Shown here: piece after piece, positions 1 to 6,145 of the stretch | Numbering within the stretch: the stretch's first letter is position 1 | Layout of the letters: every line of letters starts with the position of its first letter | Assembly (NCBI GenBank): GCA_030632865.1 | Contig: DAOVTY010000164.1 | Coordinates: 1-7,260 of the forward strand | Length of the DNA: 7,260 nucleotides | Direction of reading: 5' to 3' | From: Bacteroidota bacterium | GTDB taxonomy: Bacteria > Bacteroidota > Bacteroidia > Bacteroidales > Prolixibacteraceae | Notes under the pieces: model-generated | The model's database searches: none | Seen by the model: the letters and a program-made list of their open reading frames with translations, nothing else | What the model was told of the DNA's origin: nothing | Program-made: the position numbers and the translations under genes

Positions 1-91
1 AAACAAACAGAATAAAAAAAGCCATATTTTCAGTTCAAAACATTAGTGGATTATTGGATAAATATGGTATAATTATTAATAACTAAATTCT

Positions 92-562
92 ATGAAAACT
101 GCCTCGATTAGTGTAATAAAAAAAGAACTCAAAAACCTACCTCCCGAAGAGTTACAAACAATTATAGCGCGGCTGGCAAAATATAAAAAGGAGAATAAAG
201 AGTTACTCAACTATCTGCTTTTCGAAGCGGAAAATGAGCAGGCATTTATACAATCGGTGAAAGCAGAAATCGATGAGCAATTTTCTAATTTAAATCGCAG
301 TAGTTTTTATCTTGCAAAAAAAACATTACGCAAAGTTTTAAAAACTACCAACAAACACATTCGTTTTTCGGGCATTAAAGAAACTGAAATTCAACTGCTT
401 ATTTATTTTTGTCAGAAATTAAAAAAATCGGGATTGAATTATAAATCGAGCCGGGTAGTTTTTAATTTGTACATAAACCAGATTAAACGAATTAACAAAG
501 TACTTGCAATGTTACACGAAGATTTGCAGTTTGACTACCGCGACGAAATTGAGAATTTATGA
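92..562 (+). CDS. Small conserved-looking helical protein, function unknown
   Basis: A 156-residue soluble protein with ATG start and TGA stop. I do not recognise a named domain. It has no signal peptide, membrane segment or catalytic motif. The first 45 residues are highly charged and helix-like (VIKKELKNLPPEELQTIIAR, then KKENKELLNYLLFEAENE), and the rest alternates Lys-rich and hydrophobic stretches (LAKKTLRKVLKTTNKHIRFS, then IQLLIYFCQKLKKSG), which suggests an all-helical fold. Similar Lys-rich proteins with an 'LPPEEL...LAKYKKENKELL' opening are, as far as I recall, common in Bacteroidota as hypothetical proteins; this is memory, not a search. A TATAAT string lies at 68-73, but primary Bacteroidota promoters do not use that box, so I do not call a promoter. 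It is on the same strand as ettA but separated by 193 bp with its own promoter candidate, so it is probably a separate transcription unit. Coding status rests on length, clean frame and protein-like composition. Confidence 0.8.
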   Translation: MKTASISVIKKELKNLPPEELQTIIARLAKYKKENKELLNYLLFEAENEQAFIQSVKAEIDEQFSNLNRSSFYLAKKTLRKVLKTTNKHIRFSGIKETEIQLLIYFCQKLKKSGLNYKSSRVVFNLYINQIKRINKVLAMLHEDLQFDYRDEIENL

Positions 563-565
563 AAT

Positions 566-662
566 AGAAGCCCCATCCCAAGCTTCCCTCAAAGGAAGGA
601 GTATGAAAAGAAAAATTGCAATAAAATTTTTCTTTCTCCTCAAGAAAATATAAGGAGGCTTC
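566..662. repeat. Intergenic nested inverted repeats (possible palindromic repeat element)
   Basis: The gap between the small gene and ettA holds nested inverted repeats. The outermost arms are GAAGCC (567-572) and GGCTTC (657-662). Inside them, CTTCC (583-587) pairs with GGAAG (594-598) over a 6-base loop. A perfect 11-bp pair, AAAGAAAAATT (607-617) with AATTTTTCTTT (625-635), has a 7-base loop, and its stem can be extended by AGGAG (597-601) with CTCCT (636-640) across a 5-base bulge. The 594-601 bases are shared, so the two inner folds compete. The element begins 4 bases after the upstream stop codon, so it could end that transcript, but no clear U-run follows a GC-rich stem. A degenerate copy of a dispersed intergenic repeat is the other reading. 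Confidence 0.45.
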
Positions 663-700
663 ATGTTTCAAATTAAGGTAAATAAAGATGGCATCCTTTT

Positions 701-733
701 TTTCTTCATATCCAAAAATCTATTGTATTTTTG
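701..733 (+). promoter_or_regulatory. Candidate Bacteroidota-type promoter for ettA
   Basis: TATTTTTG at 726-733 matches the Bacteroidota -7 consensus TAnnTTTG exactly. The TTTC at 701-704 is a one-base mismatch to the -33 TTTG box, with a 21-base spacer. Transcription would begin near 738-741, giving a short leader before the ATG at 756. The leader (AATTTTAATAAA before the ATG) is A-rich and has no Shine-Dalgarno sequence, as usual in this phylum. In A+T-rich DNA such a box can occur by chance, so position and spacing are the main support. Confidence 0.4.
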
Positions 734-755
734 AATTCAAATAAATTTTAATAAA

Positions 756-2441
756 ATGAGCGACGATAAAAAAATAATATTTTCTATGTACAAGGTGAGT
801 AAAACTTACCCACCTAACAAAACAGTTATTAAAGATATCTCGCTTTCGTTTTTCCTGGGAGCTAAAATTGGTATAATCGGATTAAATGGTTCCGGGAAAT
901 CTACCCTTTTACGCATTATTGCAGGTCAGGAGAAATCGTACAATGGCGAGCTGGTATTTGCACCCGGTTATTCAGTTGGACTATTAGACCAGGAACCACA
1001 ATTGGATGATTCGAAAACAGTAATAGAAATTGTTCAGGAAGGAGCAAAAGAAACTGTTGAAATTTTGGCAGCGTACGAAAATATTAATCTAAAATTTGGC
1101 TTACCCGAGGTTTATGAAAATCCGGATGAAATGGATAAATTAATGGCTGAGCAAGCCAGATTACAGGAAAGAATCGACCAATTAGATGCCTGGAATCTCG
1201 ACAGCAAATTGGAACGTGCAATGGAAGCATTGCAATGTCCGCCAAACGAACAACCTATTAACGAACTTTCTGGCGGAGAACGTCGCAGGGTTGCAATGTG
1301 TAGATTACTTTTGCAAGAGCCGGATGTTTTGCTTTTAGATGAGCCAACAAACCATTTGGATGCCGAAAGTATTCAGTGGTTAGAAATGCATCTTGCGCAG
1401 TACAAAGGCACGGTAATTTGCATTACTCACGACCGTTATTTTCTCGACAATGTTGCAGGTTGGATTCTGGAACTCGACCGTGGACAAGGAATTCCATGGA
1501 AGGGAAATTATACTTCGTGGCTTGAGCAGAAATCTAAACGTTTGGAGCAAGAAGAGAAAGGTCACTCAAAACGACGTAAAACTTTGGAACGTGAGTTGGA
1601 ATGGGTTCGAATGGCTCCAAAAGCACGTCATGCAAAATCGAAAGCTCGTTTAAATGCTTACGATAAAATGTTGAATGAAGATGTTAATCAGAAGGAAGAA
1701 AAGCTTGAAATATTTATTCCAAACGGACCACGACTTGGCGATAAAGTTGTAGAAATGGAAGGTGTCTCTAAAGGTTTTGGCGAACGTATTCTTTTTGAAG
1801 ACCTTACATTTAAACTTCCTCCGGCAGGAATAATTGGAGTTATCGGACCAAACGGTGCAGGAAAGACCACACTGTTCAAACTAATAATGAAACAGCTGGA
1901 AGCCGACAGCGGTAATATAGAAATTGGCGACACGGTGAAAATTAGTTACGTTGACCAAACTCACGAGACTATAGATTCAGAAAAATCGGTTTTTGAAGTT
2001 ATTTCGGGTGGAACTGAAACAAATATGCTGGGCAATAACCAAGCAAACTCGCGTGCTTATGTTGGGCGTTTTAATTTTAATGGCGCCGATCAAGAGAAAA
2101 AATGCGGCGTACTTTCTGGAGGAGAGAGAAATCGATTGCATTTGGCACTTGCATTAAAAGCTGAAGGAAATCTGCTTTTACTAGATGAGCCAACCAACGA
2201 TATTGACGTAAATACTTTACGTGCTTTGGAAGAAGGACTGGAAAGTTTTGCAGGGTGCGCCGTTGTTATTTCTCACGACCGCTGGTTTTTAGATAGAATA
2301 GCAACTCATATTTTAGCTTTCGAAGGAAATTCAAAAGTGCATTTTTTTGAAGGTTCATTTTCTGAATATGAAGAGAACCGCAAAAAACGAATGGGAGGCG
2401 AAGCACCAAAACGATTTAAGTATAAAAAGTTGATGGAGTAA
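756..2441 (+). CDS. ettA: Energy-dependent translational throttle protein EttA (ABC-F ATPase)
   Basis: Soluble ABC-F protein that binds the ribosomal E site and gates entry into elongation according to ATP/ADP level. It carries two ABC domains and no membrane segments. Domain 1: Walker A GLNGSGKS (42-49), signature LSGGE (171-175), Walker B and catalytic Glu LLLDEPTNH (D195, E196), switch His225. Domain 2: Walker A GPNGAGKTT (364-372), signature LSGGE (453-457), Walker B LLLLDEPTND (D477, E478), switch His507. A charged 'arm' insertion sits at about 100-160. The linker at about 254-306, with TLERELEWVR followed by an Arg/Lys-rich KARHAKSKARL stretch, is the P-site tRNA interaction motif typical of EttA. 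At 561 residues it is close to the E. coli length (about 555), and the opening (SKTYPPNK, then ISLSFFLGAKIGIIGLNG) is EttA-like rather than Uup- or YheS-like. All catalytic residues are intact. It converges with the ATPase gene of the injection-system cluster and has no evident functional link to it. Confidence 0.96.
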   Translation: MSDDKKIIFSMYKVSKTYPPNKTVIKDISLSFFLGAKIGIIGLNGSGKSTLLRIIAGQEKSYNGELVFAPGYSVGLLDQEPQLDDSKTVIEIVQEGAKETVEILAAYENINLKFGLPEVYENPDEMDKLMAEQARLQERIDQLDAWNLDSKLERAMEALQCPPNEQPINELSGGERRRVAMCRLLLQEPDVLLLDEPTNHLDAESIQWLEMHLAQYKGTVICITHDRYFLDNVAGWILELDRGQGIPWKGNYTSWLEQKSKRLEQEEKGHSKRRKTLERELEWVRMAPKARHAKSKARLNAYDKMLNEDVNQKEEKLEIFIPNGPRLGDKVVEMEGVSKGFGERILFEDLTFKLPPAGIIGVIGPNGAGKTTLFKLIMKQLEADSGNIEIGDTVKISYVDQTHETIDSEKSVFEVISGGTETNMLGNNQANSRAYVGRFNFNGADQEKKCGVLSGGERNRLHLALALKAEGNLLLLDEPTNDIDVNTLRALEEGLESFAGCAVVISHDRWFLDRIATHILAFEGNSKVHFFEGSFSEYEENRKKRMGGEAPKRFKYKKLME

Positions 2442-2555
2442 GGAAATTGGAAGTTGGAGGTTCAAAAGGCGAAGATTATAAACATCTTACAAGCAAATGA
2501 GGTAAACTCTGCCATGAGAATACTGTAACCGAGTTTGAGACTAAAGCTTCCTTCC

Positions 2556-3875
2556 TCACTCGTTCCGAATCATTTTCCCCTCTTTAAAATATTCTTTCTG
2601 AATACCTTTTATCAAATCTTTGTACGAAATAGTTTTAGACTTTTTTTCAAGTGTTTGCAATCCGGCATACTGAATTACGTTTACAATATTTGCCCCGGTA
2701 ATATCATATTTCCGCGCAATTTCTTTTATTAATATTCTCTTATCTGTTTCTACGTTTCGTGGAATATAGTTTTTCCAGAGCCGTTCGCGTTCTTCAACTC
2801 CAGGGTTTTCAAATTCAATAATTGTGTTGAACCTACGGGTAAATGAAGTATCGATATTCGATTTCATATTTGATGCAAGAATTACCAACCCTGCGTGAGA
2901 TTCGATGCGTTGCAATAGATACGAAACTTCCTGATTGGCGTATTTATCGTGTGCATCGCGCACGTTTGTGCGTTTACCAAAAACAGAATCTGCTTCATCA
3001 AAAAACAGTATCCAGTCTTTGTTAGCTGCCTTATCAAAAAGTTTTGAGAGATTTTTCTCCGTTTCGCCAATGTACTTCGAAACTACCATAGAAAGGTCTA
3101 TGCGAAATACATCGCGCTTAGTAAATTTCCCAAGCAAACAGGCGGTCATGGTTTTGCCAGTTCCAGGTGGGCCATGAAAAAGGATACGGAATCCGGGTTT
3201 TATTTTACCCCGCATTTGCCACTCGTTCAATAACTTTTCATTGTATTTCAGCCAAATTTCAATCTCCTTAATTTCATCAATAGTTTTTTTCTGAAGTACT
3301 AAATCTGCCCATTCCAATTCGGTGGTAATTAATTCTGCCGGAAAATTGTTACTCAGCTTTGGTTTCGAAATTTTGCCTATTGTAAATAAGTCAACATATT
3401 CGTCATCGAGAATAAGTCGTCCGCTCATTTTTGGCTCGCCAATACGAACCTGCTCCAAATACAAAATATTTTTACGGGCAAACAGATGACTTTCATCAAA
3501 CAGCTTCGAAACTTCAATACGCTTTTCAATATCTTTTCCGGCAAGAATATACAAAACTGTTTCTCCGGTTGGTAAAATACCTCGGTGGTTTTTGCCTTTT
3601 GTACCACCAAACTCTGGGAATTCGCCACCATTTGGAAGATATTCTGAAATAATTAAATTAAAAAAATCGGGTAAAATATGAGAAGCCAAAGCAACTAAAA
3701 GAGTAACAATTTCTGAATGAGAAAGACTGTTTTGATTTATAAATTCTGATAATTCAGCATTATCCAAATTCCCTAATTCCATTTTAGAAAACTCTTTTTT
3801 TTCTCCCTTAAATTCAGTTTCAAGCCGAGATTGAATAACATTTCTCAAAAATGAAAGTAAATAGTATTTACTCAT
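2556..3875 (-). CDS. AAA+ ATPase of contractile injection system (Afp15-like)
   Basis: Cytoplasmic AAA+ ATPase of 439 residues, of the type encoded at the end of eCIS clusters and thought to help particle assembly; its exact role is unsettled. Residues about 1-115 form the N-terminal helical/winged-helix-like region seen in these ATPases, ending in GGTKGKNHRGILPTGETVLY. A linker of about 85 residues leads to the AAA+ core: Walker A GPPGTGKT (235-242), aromatic pore-loop-like segment SKYIGETEKN (Y268), Walker B ILFFDEAD (D293, E294), sensor-1 Asn336 in LASN, arginine-finger candidates R347-R348, and a sensor-2 region DITGANIVNVI near 391-401. All ATP-binding and hydrolysis residues are present. 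ATG start at 3873-3875; no Shine-Dalgarno. It lies 47 bp downstream of the DUF4157 gene and I see no separate promoter in the gap, so it is probably co-transcribed. Other AAA+ proteases or chaperones share the core, but the N-terminal domain and the neighbouring tape measure gene point to the CIS member. Confidence 0.9.
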   Translation of the reverse strand: MSKYYLLSFLRNVIQSRLETEFKGEKKEFSKMELGNLDNAELSEFINQNSLSHSEIVTLLVALASHILPDFFNLIISEYLPNGGEFPEFGGTKGKNHRGILPTGETVLYILAGKDIEKRIEVSKLFDESHLFARKNILYLEQVRIGEPKMSGRLILDDEYVDLFTIGKISKPKLSNNFPAELITTELEWADLVLQKKTIDEIKEIEIWLKYNEKLLNEWQMRGKIKPGFRILFHGPPGTGKTMTACLLGKFTKRDVFRIDLSMVVSKYIGETEKNLSKLFDKAANKDWILFFDEADSVFGKRTNVRDAHDKYANQEVSYLLQRIESHAGLVILASNMKSNIDTSFTRRFNTIIEFENPGVEERERLWKNYIPRNVETDKRILIKEIARKYDITGANIVNVIQYAGLQTLEKKSKTISYKDLIKGIQKEYFKEGKMIRNE

Positions 3876-3922
3876 AAAGTTCGTTTATTTGATTATTATT
3901 CTCAATAACTAAAAAGTCTCGT

Positions 3923-6142
3923 CTACTTTTTATTAAATACTCGCCAAACTTTTCCTGTTAATTTACTCAATGATTTTCCAAAAGGACCATAATGTTGTTT
4001 TCTAACCTCATTTCCCATCGACATAATATTGTCACTATCTTCAGCTCTTACACCTTCTCCTGTTCCTGTTCGCAGCACCGATTTTGCCCACTCTGGCAAT
4101 ATTCTAATCAGTCTATTTCCCATTACATCACCAACACCAATATCTTCTGCCATTTTATTATGACCTACAAGTTCCCCCCTTGGTTCTCCAGATCCGTCTT
4201 CTCCTTTTGGAGTTACATACTCATCTTCAAGCTTAAAAACATGTCCCAATTCATGAGTTACCGTATTTTGCAACTCTCCTGAACCAACAACTAATTCAAC
4301 TCTTCTGAACCAAGCTGAATATCTCTTGTCATGTTTTTCAGCTTCAAGGTCTGAATAATTAATTTGTTTGTTTTGAGACTTAATATTTGTTATCCCATTG
4401 TTTACAAGAAAATTATAAACTGAGTCTAATCTTTTATTTACCAAATTAGTATTATAATCAGTAGATCCCGGTTTTGATGCATAACCATAAAGTACAACCT
4501 TATTGTTGCTTTTTATATTGTCTCCATTTTTGAAAGTGCTAACAAAAGCGGTGAGTGCATCAACAGCATCTTCATCAAGGTCTGCTATATTATTCTCAAA
4601 ATAAACTTGTTCTCGCAACATCGAGCGGCGAGAACTACCTTTTTCATTTGGTGAATCCTGAAGATCAAAATTTGTAAGCGTCATTGTATTGTCAAAAGCT
4701 ACATTGGCTGTAGTTGTTAAATCAGCCGACGTATCAATACTCTCATTTCTTGCATCACCAACTTTTTTTGCAGTCTCACTAATCAATTTTTGAATTTCGT
4801 CATTCTCAGATCTTTCTGGATTTTTCACCAATTTAACTTGAATATGATCACTTTTAGATTTTTTAGAGTCTTTAAATTTAGCATCTCCCTCATCTTGAAC
4901 ATTTATGTTAATATTAACATTAGCCTCAATATCTTCCCAACATTGCTCATCAACATTAAATGCAATTTTGCCTCCTGCCTCCCAAAGTTTGGTAGATTCC
5001 TCAATTCTTTTCTTAAAATTAATTCGAGAAGTTATTTTTTGCTCCTCCGACCATGTATAATAATTACTAACTACAGTATTAGTAAGCACATCATCATTAA
5101 TATAATTCAAAATAGTAGCCAAATCATTTAAATCTTCATTTTCCGGAGTAACTAATCCTATAGAATCAGCCTCCAACCCATTTACAAACTTTGTTTTTCC
5201 TCTAACTTTTACATCAAGTATTTCACTTAACGGATAATATGTAGATTCAAAACCTCCGTATTCCAGAGTTGTTGATTGAGGACCATAAATTCCATGATTT
5301 AGAAATAATTGCTTAGCTTTTTGTGTTGTTTCATCACAAGTTTCATTATTTCCTTCAATTGCTTTTTCTGTAGCAGGAGAAGTTGTTGCAATAATCTCTC
5401 GTTGAATAAATGGCTGAACCTGAGCAGCTCCCTGCTGTACAGTGTGTGTCAACTCATGAGCTAATAGCTTTTTACCATTGTTAGTTTGCGGATCATATTT
5501 CCCATCATTAAAATAAATATTATTACCACTTGTAAATGCCTGTGCTCCCAAATCTTTATTTAACTGAACTGCCGTATTATCGGTATGAATTTTAACACCA
5601 CGGAAATCTGTACCAAAACTACCTTCCATTTTAGAACGAACTTCAGAATTCAACGGACTGCCATTTTGCTTACTGGTATTTAATAATTGTTCAGTTGCAG
5701 AGTGTGTATCTCTTAACTGAGAATCTAATTTTGGCTGCAACATCTCCTCTTCCTCCTCAATCGGTTGCTTTTGAAGAAATTCCTCTTCTTCCTCCTGTCT
5801 CTGAACTGCAGCATCCAGAAACTTTGGTTGCATCTCTTCTTCCTCCTCTTCTTGTCGTTGAACAAGAGGAGTAATACGCTCAGCAATAGGTTTTTCCTGA
5901 ATAAATTTATTTGGTTTTTTTTGAATAGATTGTGTTAGTGAGGGAGCAAAAAAAGGTTGATTTTCGGATTGAAAATTTACAACTTCATCTGCAACACGGT
6001 CGGCTTCAACTTCGTATTTATCATCAGGTTGTCCAACTTTCAATTTAGGCTGAACACTAAAGAAACCAGAATTGTTTTTCGAATTAAAAAATGAAGAACT
6101 ACTCTTATTCCGACTTTTCGATTTATCTATTTTTGTTTTCAT
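3923..6142 (-). CDS. DUF4157 (eCIS core) protein with OmpA-like and C-terminal metzincin-like domains; candidate injected cargo
   Basis: A 739-residue protein without signal peptide or membrane segment. Domains in order: a Ser/Lys/Asn-rich start (1-28); a QPKLKVGQPDDKYEVEADRV motif (31-50), frequent at the start of DUF4157 proteins; Glu-rich repeats (94-138); the DUF4157 domain (about 163-240) ending in LLAHELTHTVQQ with zinc-site residues H229, E230, H233; an unrecognised section (250-500); an OmpA-like domain (about 510-619) with GYASKPG (553-559) and NKRLDSVYNFL (R571); and a C-terminal metzincin-like site HELGHVFKLEDEY (H630, E631, H634, D640) with a possible Met-turn NIMSMG (705-710). 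DUF4157 is the domain most tightly associated with extracellular contractile injection systems and is often fused to toxin-like C-termini. The OmpA-like part has Ser556 where E. coli OmpA has the diaminopimelate-binding Asp271, while the partner Arg is kept. The gene starts 3 bp after the tape measure stop codon. The cargo/toxin role is inferred; a structural or maturation protease is the alternative. The ATG at 6140-6142 is the first in frame after the upstream stop and precedes the conserved N-terminal motif. Confidence 0.9.
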   Translation of the reverse strand: MKTKIDKSKSRNKSSSSFFNSKNNSGFFSVQPKLKVGQPDDKYEVEADRVADEVVNFQSENQPFFAPSLTQSIQKKPNKFIQEKPIAERITPLVQRQEEEEEEMQPKFLDAAVQRQEEEEEFLQKQPIEEEEEMLQPKLDSQLRDTHSATEQLLNTSKQNGSPLNSEVRSKMEGSFGTDFRGVKIHTDNTAVQLNKDLGAQAFTSGNNIYFNDGKYDPQTNNGKKLLAHELTHTVQQGAAQVQPFIQREIIATTSPATEKAIEGNNETCDETTQKAKQLFLNHGIYGPQSTTLEYGGFESTYYPLSEILDVKVRGKTKFVNGLEADSIGLVTPENEDLNDLATILNYINDDVLTNTVVSNYYTWSEEQKITSRINFKKRIEESTKLWEAGGKIAFNVDEQCWEDIEANVNININVQDEGDAKFKDSKKSKSDHIQVKLVKNPERSENDEIQKLISETAKKVGDARNESIDTSADLTTTANVAFDNTMTLTNFDLQDSPNEKGSSRRSMLREQVYFENNIADLDEDAVDALTAFVSTFKNGDNIKSNNKVVLYGYASKPGSTDYNTNLVNKRLDSVYNFLVNNGITNIKSQNKQINYSDLEAEKHDKRYSAWFRRVELVVGSGELQNTVTHELGHVFKLEDEYVTPKGEDGSGEPRGELVGHNKMAEDIGVGDVMGNRLIRILPEWAKSVLRTGTGEGVRAEDSDNIMSMGNEVRKQHYGPFGKSLSKLTGKVWRVFNKK
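5729..5863 (-). repeat. In-gene Glu-rich degenerate tandem repeat
   Basis: Residues 94-138 of the DUF4157 protein consist of three degenerate units: VQRQEEEEEEMQPKFLDAA (94-112), VQRQEEEEEFLQKQP (113-127) and IEEEEEMLQPK (128-138). In DNA this is seen as repeated GAG/GAA runs (TCTTCTTCCTCC-type on the plus strand). Mixed GAA/GAG codons suggest selection on the protein rather than simple slippage. Similar Gln-Arg-Gln plus Glu runs are, from memory, common between the N-terminal motif and the DUF4157 domain. It is probably a flexible acidic linker. Its copy number may vary between strains. Confidence 0.8.
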
Positions 6143-6145
6143 AAC

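Noticed and set aside
68..73. TATAAT box before the first gene
   Set aside because: It resembles an E. coli -10 box, but Bacteroidota primary promoters use TAnnTTTG, no suitable -33 box is seen, and such strings are frequent in A+T-rich DNA.
603..653. A 16-codon reading frame (MKRKIAIKFFFLLKKI) preceded by GGAAGGAG
   Set aside because: The purine run is only one base from the ATG, too close to act as a ribosome binding site, and the frame lies entirely within the inverted-repeat arms, whose structure explains it.
1380..1933. Frames overlapping ettA on both strands
   Set aside because: They lie wholly within the EttA gene, have no recognisable motif, and are shadows of it.
2504..2536. Inverted pair AAACTC/GAGTTT, and a 5-bp AAGAT/ATCTT stem at 2472-2488, as terminators
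   Set aside because: The stems are 5-6 bp and A+T-rich, the first has a 21-base loop, and neither is followed by a T-run. A terminator is expected between these convergent genes but I cannot point to one.
4790..5131. A 113-codon plus-strand frame opposite the DUF4157 gene
   Set aside because: It is antisense to a well-supported gene and its Ile/Asn/Phe-rich translation is what reversed A+T-rich coding DNA gives. The same applies to the other plus-strand frames at 2535-3652, 3992-4282 and 6072-6278.
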